Positions 8,642 through 16,400 of a stretch of 52,515 nt of DNA are shown here, one piece after another; within the stretch, counting starts at the first letter, position 1; each line of letters opens with the position of its first letter. This stretch comes from Frankia nepalensis (GTDB lineage Bacteria > Actinomycetota > Actinomycetes > Frankiales > Frankiaceae), in contig NZ_JADWYU010000131.1 of the NCBI RefSeq assembly GCF_016786325.1, forward strand, positions 16,523-69,037, read 5' to 3'. A program made the translations under genes and the position numbers. A model generated the notes under the pieces. It did not search any database and was not told where the DNA came from. It was given only the letters and a program-made list of their open reading frames with translations.

Positions 8642-9340
8642 TCAGCGCAACCGGTTCCACAGTAGCCGCGGGCTGTCCAGGACCCGGCTCGTCGCGGTGA
8701 CCACGAGGCCCGGCCCGTCGATGTCACCGCGCTCCAGCCGGGCGATGAAGACGATCTGCTCCAGGGACGGCGGCCCGACGGCGAGGCTCTGGCGCAGCGC
8801 GTCGTCGCTGTCGAGCCGGCCGGTGCTCACCTGGTAGGCAGCGACCATGCTGCCGGTCCGGCCGACACCCGCCCCGCAGTGCACGAGGACCGGGCCCCGC
8901 GCCTCGCTCACGACCGACAGGAACTGCTCGACCTGACCGGCCGAGGGAGTGTGGCCATCCTTGATCGGAATGCGGACCAGCCGCACCCCGAGCTCCGGGA
9001 GGACGTCCTGCGTGCCCGGATTGCGGCGCAGCCCGGCGTCGTCCAGGTCACGCAGGTCGACGACGGTCCGCACACCCGCCGCGGCGAACGCCCGGTAGCC
9101 GTCGGCGGACGGCGCGGCCGACCGCCACAGGTGCTCGTCGACGCGTTCCACGTTGCCGGTCCCGGCGAACGCCGCCAGCGGCGGGGCGTGCCGGGCGGCG
9201 AGCCAGTGGCTGACGCCGAGGATCGCGCCGTTGCCGAGCGCCCAGAACAGGACGAGGCCGACGGCGAGGCGCAGCGCCCATCGTCCGGCGCGGGCCGGGC
9301 GGGACGGGACGACCAGTTCGAGCGCGACATACGAGACCAC
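8642..9340 (-). CDS. membrane-anchored dual-specificity/tyrosine phosphatase
   Basis: A 232-residue protein with one transmembrane helix (about 22-45) and a C-terminal cysteine-based phosphatase domain. The P-loop HCGAGVGRTG (about 154-163) carries the nucleophilic Cys and the phosphate-binding Arg; DLRDLDD upstream may supply the general acid. The domain probably faces the cytosol, since the helix is followed by no export signal, but topology is not certain. It lies between two paralogous TetR genes on the same strand. The start is uncertain: GTG 9340 is used, as the frame continues upstream without a good ribosome site. Confidence 0.8.
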   Translation of the reverse strand: MVSYVALELVVPSRPARAGRWALRLAVGLVLFWALGNGAILGVSHWLAARHAPPLAAFAGTGNVERVDEHLWRSAAPSADGYRAFAAAGVRTVVDLRDLDDAGLRRNPGTQDVLPELGVRLVRIPIKDGHTPSAGQVEQFLSVVSEARGPVLVHCGAGVGRTGSMVAAYQVSTGRLDSDDALRQSLAVGPPSLEQIVFIARLERGDIDGPGLVVTATSRVLDSPRLLWNRLR

Positions 9341-9490
9341 CGCAGTCGACTCTAGGCGGCCGGTCCACGCCGCGTGACACCCGGTCCCCCTTTCGGGCCG
9401 CCGTCCGGGCACGGGACGCCGCCCGGAACAGACCGTCGGCGCGGCGCGAGTCGCCGTCGCCCCGCGGCGCCTCGCGGCTCCCGCCGCCCG

Positions 9491-10225
9491 CTACCCGGTC
9501 GCCGGCCAGCCGCCGCCCGCGAGGACTCCAGGCGCCTCCCGCGCCTGACAGGCACGACCGGCACCGGCGGCCGCCACGACCGCGCAGGCCGTCGCGCCGG
9601 ATTCCAGCAGGTCGAAGCCGTAGTCGACCATCGCGCGCAGGTCGGCCTCGCCTCCGATCGCCGCCCACCGGTCCACCGCGGCGGACAGGATCTCCACCGT
9701 CAGCGCGGCGATCATCGGCGCCCGGCCGTCGGTCGGCTCCGCGTCGAGCCTGCGCGCGATCAGGACCGCGAGATCCGCCTGGCAGCGGCGCTTCTCGTCG
9801 GCGAACCGCGCGCGCAGCGTCGGCGCGGCGTCGAGCACCCGCGCCAGCCGCACCGCCTTCGCCCGCTCCCGGCCGATCGCGTCGACCAGGGTGTGCGCCG
9901 CGGACCGCAGCGAGCTCATCAGCGGCTCGTCTCCCGCGCGCGCGGCGAACACCTCGGCCAGCAGGGCGAGCTTCCCGTCCGCCCGGAGCGTCTCGGCGAT
10001 CGCGTCGTCCTTCGTGGGGAAGTAGCGGAACAGGGTCCGCGGCGAGACGTCGACCGCCGCCGCGATGTCGTCGACCGTCGTCGCCTCGTACCCACGCTCG
10101 ATCACCAGGTCGCGCGCGGCGGCGGCGAGCTGGTCCCGGGTCCGCTCCTTCTTGCGGTCCCGCAGCCCGGCACCGTCCCCGCCCCGGCGGCATTCCGCGG
10201 CCGGCAGGTCCTTGCGGTGGATCAC
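9491..10225 (-). CDS. TetR family regulator (paralogue 2)
   Basis: A 244-residue TetR regulator closely related to the one at 7827-8465: both have RKKERTRDQLAA, ERGYEATTV, and the recognition helix region DIAAAVDVSPRTLFRYFP. GTG at 10225 starts one base after the stop of the upstream gene (TGAcGTG), so it is translationally coupled to the 13794-10227 operon and is presumably its regulator. The tail after about residue 215 is Ala/Gly-rich. Binding site and ligand are unknown. Confidence 0.85.
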   Translation of the reverse strand: MIHRKDLPAAECRRGGDGAGLRDRKKERTRDQLAAAARDLVIERGYEATTVDDIAAAVDVSPRTLFRYFPTKDDAIAETLRADGKLALLAEVFAARAGDEPLMSSLRSAAHTLVDAIGRERAKAVRLARVLDAAPTLRARFADEKRRCQADLAVLIARRLDAEPTDGRAPMIAALTVEILSAAVDRWAAIGGEADLRAMVDYGFDLLESGATACAVVAAAGAGRACQAREAPGVLAGGGWPATG

Positions 10226-10226
10226 G

Positions 10227-10640
10227 TCACCCGCTCGCCCGGACCGCGGCGGGGACCATCGAGATCGACGTGACCGAGCCGAGGAGGTGGTCGATCCGGT
10301 GATCCTCCAGGCAGCCGCGCAGCCGCCGCTGCCCGTGCTCGCCGATCGCGGGCGTCACCGTCACGGAGAACCGCCCGTCGCCGAGCCAGGTGAGCTGCCC
10401 GGGTGCCCGCGCGGAGGCGCCGATCGTCGTTCGGGCGCAGCCGGTCCACAGGGCGGCGGCGTCCAGGCTGTCGGGGGCGCGCTGGTTGGACCGCAGGGAA
10501 ACGGTGACCACGCTCGCCGTGCCCGGCGGCACCGCGTCTGACCGGCTCTCGGTGGCCTCACGCAGGGCGCCGAGGGCGACCACCGCCCCCACGGCCACGG
10601 CGAGGACCACGACGAGGGCGCCGGTCCGGCGGGCGCTCAT
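10227..10640 (-). CDS. small membrane-anchored or secreted protein, unknown function
   Basis: A 137-residue protein with a short basic N terminus (MSARR), a 20-residue hydrophobic segment (about 7-28) and a C-terminal extracytoplasmic domain of about 105 residues with two cysteines (in WTGCARTT and LRGCLEDH) that could form a disulfide. I recognise no family. The ATG at 10640 has GGGAGGGG upstream and overlaps the previous stop by 4 nt (ATGA), so it is a true member of the operon led by the PEP-utilizing enzyme, and followed at one base by a TetR gene. Confidence 0.75.
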   Translation of the reverse strand: MSARRTGALVVVLAVAVGAVVALGALREATESRSDAVPPGTASVVTVSLRSNQRAPDSLDAAALWTGCARTTIGASARAPGQLTWLGDGRFSVTVTPAIGEHGQRRLRGCLEDHRIDHLLGSVTSISMVPAAVRASG

Positions 10641-11305
10641 GATCCCGCCCCTCCCGCCGGCGCGCCGCCGGTCGGCGCCGGCTGCCCCGAGGCGACGGTC
10701 ACCGCGGCCGTGGCGGTCCATGACCAGGCTCCCGGCCGGTAGGCCCAGCCCGGGTCGACGCGGGGCGGCACCAGCCGGGCTGGCAGCCGCAGCGACGCGA
10801 GCTCGGCCGCCATCGAGCTGACCGCCCGCGGCTTGGCGACGGCCGCCGCGACCCGCTCGACCACCCACGCCAGCGCCGACAACAGCAGGCCCGCGCCCAG
10901 CAGGAGCGGGATGAACACGTTCGTGCGGCCGCTCGCGGGGTCGAGCCAGGAGAACGGGTTCGACAGCGCGGGCCGGCCCGCGGCGAGGACGGCCCGCAGC
11001 CGCCGCTGCTCGGACGACACCGCGGCCCCGGTCCACCCAGCCGTGGGAACGGAGCCGGCCAGGAGACCGTCGGTGGCGGGGTGGGCCGGGGCGGCCGGCG
11101 CGGCCCACGGCGCCGGCCTGGAGCTGGCGGCGCCGAGCCGGTTAGTGATCCACAGAGCGGCCAGCGCCACCTCGGCGGCGAGGAACACCAGGGCGGAGAA
11201 GACGGCGCGCTGCCACTCCCAGCGCACCAGGTAGGTGATGACGTAGCCGCCGCTGCCGAGCAGGGTCGCCAGGAGCGCCAGCACGGTGAGCCGACGAATG
11301 ATCAT
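10637..11305 (-). CDS. three-helix membrane protein, unknown function
   Basis: A 222-residue protein with hydrophobic segments at about 5-26, 34-53 and 130-150, separated by an Ala/Pro-rich loop, and a C-terminal region of about 70 residues containing VPPRVDPGWAYRP. No known family is recognised. The start has AAAGGAG 7 nt upstream and overlaps the stop of the PEP-utilizing enzyme gene by 4 nt; its own stop overlaps the next gene in the same way. The coupling implies a stoichiometric or functional link with the enzyme. Confidence 0.78.
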   Translation of the reverse strand: MIIRRLTVLALLATLLGSGGYVITYLVRWEWQRAVFSALVFLAAEVALAALWITNRLGAASSRPAPWAAPAAPAHPATDGLLAGSVPTAGWTGAAVSSEQRRLRAVLAAGRPALSNPFSWLDPASGRTNVFIPLLLGAGLLLSALAWVVERVAAAVAKPRAVSSMAAELASLRLPARLVPPRVDPGWAYRPGAWSWTATAAVTVASGQPAPTGGAPAGGAGS

Positions 11306-13794
11306 GGCGTGCTCCTTTCGGACGTGGACCCGTCCTGGCTGCGAGGGCCGGCGACGGGGCGTTCCCTGACGGCCTCGGGAAGCCCCGCGCCGAGGCTGCG
11401 CGGGCTGTCCGGGACGATGTCGACGCGCCCCGAGTTCCCGTCCACGACGACGTGGGCGCCGGCCGGAAGCGCCTGGCGGGCGTCCGCGACGCCCACGACG
11501 GTGGGGACACCGAGCTCGCGGGCGAGGATCGCCAGGTGCGACAGCGGGCTGCCCGTGGTGCTGACCAGCCCGGCGAGGCCCGGTAGCGACGCCGCCAGCT
11601 GGGGACTGAGGGTGTCGACGACCAGGACCGCGCCGGTGCCAGGGTTCTCGCCGTGATGGACGGTGCCGGCCCCGATGCCGCCGCCGGCGGGGACCCCGGT
11701 CACGCTGCCCGGGTCGGCCGACTCCCGGCGCGACCCGCCGAGCCGCGCCGGGACGACCTCGCCGTCGGCGGACAGCTGGAACGCCGCTGGCAGGGGGACG
11801 TCGGCACCCGGCGAGGCCGGCCGGCCGGCGAGGCGCTGCCCGGCAGGCGTCCAGGTGCCGGTGACCGCCCCGGCGAGCTCGTCGAGGCGCAGCCCGGTGA
11901 CGGCGGCCGGATCGTCGAGCAGGCCGCGCGCGGTCAGCCGCCGGCCCAGCTCCATCGCGATGCGCGCCGTCAGCTCGTGCAGCCAACGGGCCCGCAGCCG
12001 CAGGGCCTCGCGCAGCACCCGCGGGTCGGCGGCGCCCGGGTGCGGGTCGTCGGCCGCCGGCCCCGCGAAGGGCGCCGCGCCCAGGGGCGGCGGGGCCTCG
12101 GCGGTCAGGCGGTTCCCGCCGGCCCGGCCGTCGGGCCCCTCCTCGGCCCGCGCGGCCCGGGGCACCGGCGACGCCGGCGTCATCACGGGCAGCGTGGCGC
12201 TCGGCGGGATGGACGGGGACGAGAGCGTCAGCAGGACGGGGCGGTCGGCGATGAGGCGGTCGGTGGCAGCGGGACGATCAACGGCGGCGGGACGATCAAC
12301 GGCGAGGCGGTCGGCCCGGGTCGCGTCGCCGGCCTGTTCGGCGAGCAGGATCCGCAACGCCGCGCTGGCGGCGCCGTGGAACGAGTCGTCGCCAGACGTC
12401 CTGGCCACGCCGGGCAGCGCGCGGGCCGTGCCCGCCGACCGGCGGCCGCCCGCGCCCGATGAGGCTGGCGAGTCAAGGGCGCCGAGGATGCCGACGAGGA
12501 TCTCGTAGCCGTGCGCGGTGGCCAGGGCGTCCGCGCCGCGGCGCAGCGCGACGAGCAGCTGCCGGTCGTCGAGGCCGGCCAGCGGCGGCACGTCGGCGAG
12601 CAGGTCGTCGAGGTCGGCGATGGTACGAGCGGCGAGCGCCGGCAGCCCGACCCGCAGCCGGCCGACGCGCCAGGCGGCCGTGAGGCGGCGCAGGCCCGGA
12701 CGCGGGTCGAGCACGTACCAGACGCGATGGTGGCGGCGGGCCGCGCCGAGCAGCTCGAGGTCGGCGACCGCCCGGTCGGCGACGACCCGCACCGGCGGCG
12801 TGCGGGCCAGCTGGCGGCGCGACGCGCCGCCGACGACCCGCAGCGCCGTGGCGACGCCTTCCGTCAGCGGGGGGATCCAGAGATCTTGTTCCAGGGGTGT
12901 CAGGGGCTCGGGAAAGGTCTCCGCGACCGGCCCGGGCCCGAGGATGTGGGCACCTCGGGCCGGGCGGGGCTGGCGCCGGGCGGTGGCGGTGACCGGACGG
13001 CTCTGCAGCAGCCGCAGCGTCCCGGAGCGGTCCTGTGCCCACTCCATGTCCTGCGGCCCGCCGAACAGGCGGTCGGTGGAGCTGGCCAGCTCGGCGAGGG
13101 ACCGCAGCAGGTCGGGCGGGAGCCAGTCGGGGCGCGGGGCGAGCGGCCGGCCCCGGCGGCTGAGCGGGACGGTGACGCCGTCGAGGTCACCGGAGACCAG
13201 GCCCGCCGGGGTGTCGGGGACCGCGGCGAGGATCAGCGCGTCCGGGTGGGTGCCGACCGGGTCGACACCGAACAGCACGCCACCGGCGCGGGCCTCGAGC
13301 TGGGGCTGGACGAGCACGGCCATGGGCGCGCCGTCGGCGGAGGCGACCACGTCCGCGAGCGCGGCGGGCACGTCGTCCGGGGCCACGTCCAGCACCGACC
13401 GGAACCGCCCGGCCTGGGAGGACACCGAGCCGTCCTCGACGGGGGAAGAGGAGCGGACGACGAGCGACGAGCCGGGACGCAGCCGGCCGGTGAGCCGGCC
13501 GACGGCCGTGGCCAGCGCCGCGAGACCGGCCGCGTGCCCGGGATGGCCCGGGTCGGCCACGGCGGCGGCCGTGGCCGTGGTGACCACGAAGCCAGGCAGG
13601 ACGGGCAGGCCGGCGGCTCGGGCGCGTGCCAGCGCCGCCGCCTTGCCGCCCACGTCGTCGACGGCCCACCCGCCGCCGGCGACCACGCCGGCGGCCGCGC
13701 CGGCATCGCCGCCGGCGTCGTCGAGGTCACGGATGTCAGCCGTTCCGACCGGCGGATCGGGCTGCTCGGGAATGCCGTGCGTCGCGTTGGCCAC
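11302..13794 (-). CDS. PEP-utilizing enzyme, rifampin-phosphotransferase-like
   Basis: An 830-residue protein of the PEP synthase/PPDK group. The N-terminal ATP-grasp half has VGGKAAALARARAAGLPV, VVRSSSPVEDGSVSSQAG, GGVLFGVDPVG and MEWAQDRSG..LLQSRPVT; a central region of about 400 residues is poorly conserved and contains a low-complexity DRPAA-type stretch near 490-515; the C-terminal swivelling phosphohistidine domain has GSPLSHLAILARELG with the catalytic His at 753. Length and three-part order match rifampin phosphotransferase, which phosphorylates its substrate with ATP through a phosphohistidine. The target here is unknown. GTG 13794 follows GAGGAGA. It heads an operon with two membrane proteins and a TetR gene. 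Confidence 0.85.
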   Translation of the reverse strand: MANATHGIPEQPDPPVGTADIRDLDDAGGDAGAAAGVVAGGGWAVDDVGGKAAALARARAAGLPVLPGFVVTTATAAAVADPGHPGHAAGLAALATAVGRLTGRLRPGSSLVVRSSSPVEDGSVSSQAGRFRSVLDVAPDDVPAALADVVASADGAPMAVLVQPQLEARAGGVLFGVDPVGTHPDALILAAVPDTPAGLVSGDLDGVTVPLSRRGRPLAPRPDWLPPDLLRSLAELASSTDRLFGGPQDMEWAQDRSGTLRLLQSRPVTATARRQPRPARGAHILGPGPVAETFPEPLTPLEQDLWIPPLTEGVATALRVVGGASRRQLARTPPVRVVADRAVADLELLGAARRHHRVWYVLDPRPGLRRLTAAWRVGRLRVGLPALAARTIADLDDLLADVPPLAGLDDRQLLVALRRGADALATAHGYEILVGILGALDSPASSGAGGRRSAGTARALPGVARTSGDDSFHGAASAALRILLAEQAGDATRADRLAVDRPAAVDRPAATDRLIADRPVLLTLSSPSIPPSATLPVMTPASPVPRAARAEEGPDGRAGGNRLTAEAPPPLGAAPFAGPAADDPHPGAADPRVLREALRLRARWLHELTARIAMELGRRLTARGLLDDPAAVTGLRLDELAGAVTGTWTPAGQRLAGRPASPGADVPLPAAFQLSADGEVVPARLGGSRRESADPGSVTGVPAGGGIGAGTVHHGENPGTGAVLVVDTLSPQLAASLPGLAGLVSTTGSPLSHLAILARELGVPTVVGVADARQALPAGAHVVVDGNSGRVDIVPDSPRSLGAGLPEAVRERPVAGPRSQDGSTSERSTP

Positions 13795-13873
13795 CTGGAT
13801 CTCCTCAGCAGCGGGACGCCCCGTCGGCTGGAGCGCGGCGCGGCGCGAAGCGATCTGTCATTCGACTGACATA

Positions 13874-13903
13874 AGTCTCAGCAACGACAAAAGTCCGTGT
13901 CAA
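13874..13903 (-). promoter_or_regulatory. promoter and dyad symmetry of the PEP-enzyme operon
   Basis: On the minus strand TTGACA (13903-13898) is a perfect -35 box; GAGACT (13879-13874) lies 18 nt on and is an acceptable -10. The start would be about 73 nt before GTG 13794. A dyad GTCAA-5 nt-TTGAC (13899-13913) overlaps the -35 box and TGACA/TGTCA arms occur at 13867 and 13898, so the coupled TetR may bind here. Confidence 0.5.
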
Positions 13904-14119
13904 GACATTTGACGCCGAGATGTCGCGGGTGTGGCCGACGGCACGTCCCGTCCCAGGCGTCAAGATCCGAAACGCTCCCCACCCGGACGCCCCGAGCCGG
14001 ACCGCCCTGCCGGGCACCGGGCCCGAGAGCACAGGACAGAACGGTTTTGCCACCTGGGTGCCGCCACGCGCCGTCACGATCGACAAGACAGGACCCGCCG
14101 GGTCGGTTCCGACCGGAGG

Positions 14120-14367
14120 CGAAGTGTCAGCTCGAACGCGCGCTATGACTCGTCTTCTGGGCGAACAGGTGCGGGCGTGCCGGCAGTCATGGGGCGCGGA
14201 GGGCGGCGGTGCGGGCCGGACCGCGGACTTGTCCGCCGATCCGCGGTCCATGACTCGCGTTTTGCCGGACAAGTTCCGAGCGTGCCGGTAGGCCTGGGGG
14301 CGCGGGGCAGGTTGCGGGCTTGTTCGCCGATCCGCGAGTCATGGACCGCGCTACCGCTGACACTTCG
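14120..14367. repeat. palindromic repeat cluster with inverted ends
   Basis: The 810-bp gap 13795-14604 holds the promoter above and this structure. The ends are exact 12-bp inverted repeats, CGAAGTGTCAGC (14120-14131) and its complement (14356-14367); an inner 8-bp pair ATGACTCG (14145-14152) / CGAGTCAT (14335-14342) keeps the same 13-nt offset on both sides. Inside, CTTGTyCGCCGATCCGCG is directly repeated at 14228-14245 and 14319-14336, and ATGACTCG recurs at 14250-14257. No protein is encoded. It resembles a small non-autonomous or REP-like element. Confidence 0.65.
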
Positions 14368-14604
14368 GTGGCGCCAGCCCGCGGCGCGGGTCCGCGACCG
14401 GGCGAACCTTGACTGACGCGGCACCAGCATCGGATCGGTGAACCCGCGTCGTCACCACCGACCACCATCGCGCGGCCCTCAGCGGTCTTTCGCGAACGCC
14501 GGGCGGACGTCGCCGTAGCAGGCGCGGACACACCGTTCGGACCGGCCCCGCGGTCGGGCCGGTCTGCCGGGGCGACGCGCTGACGACGTGAGAGGCTCGG
14601 CACC

Positions 14605-15042
14605 GTGACCACGTTGGAGGACCTGACCGAGCTGGGGCGCGAGGAGCACGGGCTGGCCGTCGTGTCCACGACCCGGGCGGATCGCACGATCCAGTCGTCG
14701 GTGGTCAACGTCGGCGTGCTCGCGCACCCGCTCACCGGCGAGAACGTCGTCGCGTTCGTGACCTACGGGGCGGTCAAGCTCGCGAACCTGCGGGCCAGGC
14801 CCGAGCTGACCGTCACCGTGCGCTCAGGCTGGCGGTGGGTCACCGCGGAAGGCACCGCCGAGCTGATCGGGCCGGACGACCCGCACCCGGAGGTGGACTC
14901 CGAGCGGCTGCGCCTGCTGCTGCGCGAGATCTTCACCGCCGCCGGCGGCACCCACGACGACTGGGACACCTACGACCGGGTGATGGCCGAACAGCGCCGC
15001 GCCGCGGTTTTCCTCCACCCCCGCCGCGTCTACAGCAACTGA
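14605..15042 (+). CDS. PPOX-class (split-barrel) F420/FMN-dependent protein
   Basis: A 145-residue single-domain protein of the pyridoxamine-phosphate-oxidase-like split-barrel fold, in the group called F420-dependent (Rv1155 type) in actinomycetes. Typical features are the N-terminal LGREEHGLAVVSTTRADRT, a barrel core with VNVGVL and KLANLRARPELTVTV, and the C-terminal AVFLHPRRVY. GTG at 14605 is the start. Such proteins bind F420 or flavin and reduce small molecules, but the substrate cannot be told. It is convergent with the catabolic cluster and appears monocistronic. Confidence 0.85.
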   Translation: MTTLEDLTELGREEHGLAVVSTTRADRTIQSSVVNVGVLAHPLTGENVVAFVTYGAVKLANLRARPELTVTVRSGWRWVTAEGTAELIGPDDPHPEVDSERLRLLLREIFTAAGGTHDDWDTYDRVMAEQRRAAVFLHPRRVYSN

Positions 15043-15075
15043 CGACCACGCGTCAGGCTGGGCTCGCGCCGGTCA

Positions 15076-15567
15076 CTAGCCGGACTGGCGGGTGGCGAGG
15101 TAGCCGAGCCAGCCGTCGGGGTGCCGGATCTCGACGGCGCCGGCCAGGGCAGCCGCCCGTACCCGCATGCTCAGGGATCCGCTGCCGTCGGCCAGCTCGA
15201 TGACCGTCAGTTCCAGCTCGGGTGGTTCGAGCGGGAGCAGGCGGTCGCGCAGCACCGCGTAGCTGACGGCGTAGAGCTCGCCCGGCACCGACCAGCCGCC
15301 GGCGGTGACCGGTTCCAGGCCGGGGAACTCGTCGCGGAACGACCAGAAGCGGTACCGCGGCGCGGTCCACGCCCGGCCCAGGAACTCGGCGTCCGCGAGC
15401 GGCGCGTGGATCGATCCGCCGCTCATCGCCTGGCCGTTGACGAACATCCGGACGATGTCGGACCGGTTGTCGAGGCGGGAGCGGTCGATGGCGGGAGCGC
15501 CCGCGCCCAGATCGTTCGCGCCGAGGTCGTCCGCGCCGGGCCGGGTGCCCGTGGTCAGGTCGGTCAT
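15076..15567 (-). CDS. stand-alone allophanate-hydrolase C-terminal-like domain
   Basis: A 163-residue protein matching the C-terminal domain of allophanate hydrolase (AtzF type), a gamma-glutamylcyclotransferase-like fold: VNGQAMSGGSIHAPLADAEF, then GGWSVPGELYAVSYAVL. The amidase half of allophanate hydrolase is absent here and not encoded next door. ATG 15567 is preferred (GGAGGG 9 nt and GAGGAGC 3-4 nt upstream); ATG 15576 overlaps the GntR stop as ATGA but has no spacing to its ribosome site. As last gene of the catabolic cluster it could act on an N-carboxy or carbamoyl intermediate (inference). Confidence 0.72.
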   Translation of the reverse strand: MTDLTTGTRPGADDLGANDLGAGAPAIDRSRLDNRSDIVRMFVNGQAMSGGSIHAPLADAEFLGRAWTAPRYRFWSFRDEFPGLEPVTAGGWSVPGELYAVSYAVLRDRLLPLEPPELELTVIELADGSGSLSMRVRAAALAGAVEIRHPDGWLGYLATRQSG

Positions 15568-15572
15568 GCTCC

Positions 15573-16400
15573 TCATCCCTCCGACAGGCCGGTGCGGCGC
15601 GCGTGCCCGCGGACGGCGTGCGCGAGGGCCGCGGCGACGGCCTGTTCCTCGTCACCGCTGGCGAGAGCCGCGATCAGCGCCCGGTGCTGCTCGATCGGTT
15701 CGTAGCCGCCCTGCTGGACGTAGTCGTCGGTCGGGTACAGGAACGCCTGCGACTGGAGGAAGGTCGACGTCCGCGGGCTGAACGCGGCACGGTTGACGGC
15801 CATGTGCAGGTCGAGATGCGCCATCGCGAACGCGGGGCCGCCGATCCCGCCCTCGCGCAGCGCCGCGTCCAGCGGGCCGAGCTTGTCGAGGATCGCCTGC
15901 CAGTCGATCTCGGCCGCGCGCCGGCTCACCAGCCGGGCCACCACCTCGTCGAACGCGACCCGTAGCAGGTGCATCTCGGCGCGCTCGCGCGGGCCGACGG
16001 CGCAGACCTCCAGCTGGCCGCGCCGGATCCGGGTCACCAGCGCCTCGCTGGTCAGGCGCTGCAACGCCTCCCGGACGGGGGTGCGGCTCACCCCGAGCTC
16101 CTCGGCGATGCGATCCTCCACGAGCCGGGTGCCGGGCGCCAGCTCGCCGGTCATGACGGCCTGGCGCAGGTAGCGGTACACCCGCTCGCGCACGGTCGCG
16201 GTACCCGTGCCCGCCGGCCGCGGCCAGCCCTCGCCTGGCACGGCGTCGCCAGGCACGGCGTCGCCAGGCACGGCGTTGCCGGCCACGGTGTTGCCGGCCA
16301 CGGAGCCGCCTGACCCGGAGCCGCCTGACACGGTGTCGTCGGGAGCCGCGCCGCGGGTGAGCTCGCCTCCGTCGGAGGGGCGCAGTACCTCGGGTGTCAT
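15573..16400 (-). CDS. GntR family regulator (FadR/FCD type)
   Basis: A 275-residue regulator with a winged HTH at about 67-135 (ELGVSRTPVREALQRL) and a C-terminal all-helical FCD ligand domain with the expected His/Asp region (HLDLHMAVN). The first 66 residues are an unusual extension made by a 15-bp DNA repeat giving V-P-G-D-A-type pentapeptides; GntR proteins normally begin at the HTH, so this is a lineage-specific expansion or the true start lies further in. ATG 16400 has AGGAGA upstream and overlaps the previous stop by 4 nt. It probably controls the surrounding catabolic cluster in response to a carboxylic-acid intermediate. Confidence 0.85.
   Translation of the reverse strand: MTPEVLRPSDGGELTRGAAPDDTVSGGSGSGGSVAGNTVAGNAVPGDAVPGDAVPGEGWPRPAGTGTATVRERVYRYLRQAVMTGELAPGTRLVEDRIAEELGVSRTPVREALQRLTSEALVTRIRRGQLEVCAVGPRERAEMHLLRVAFDEVVARLVSRRAAEIDWQAILDKLGPLDAALREGGIGGPAFAMAHLDLHMAVNRAAFSPRTSTFLQSQAFLYPTDDYVQQGGYEPIEQHRALIAALASGDEEQAVAAALAHAVRGHARRTGLSEG
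16231..16335. repeat. seven-copy 15-bp tandem repeat inside the GntR gene
   Basis: Units of 15 bp such as TCGCCAGGCACGGCG run from 16231 to 16335; units 2 and 3 are identical and the others differ at a few bases. They encode pentapeptides like VPGDA/VAGNT in the N-terminal extension of the regulator. As the unit is a multiple of three, copy changes keep the frame. Confidence 0.85.

Noticed and set aside
12511-13912. Long plus-strand frames opposite the PEP-utilizing enzyme
   Set aside because: Composition is Arg/Ser/Gly-rich without motifs, while the minus-strand frame shows a full ATP-grasp and phosphohistidine architecture.
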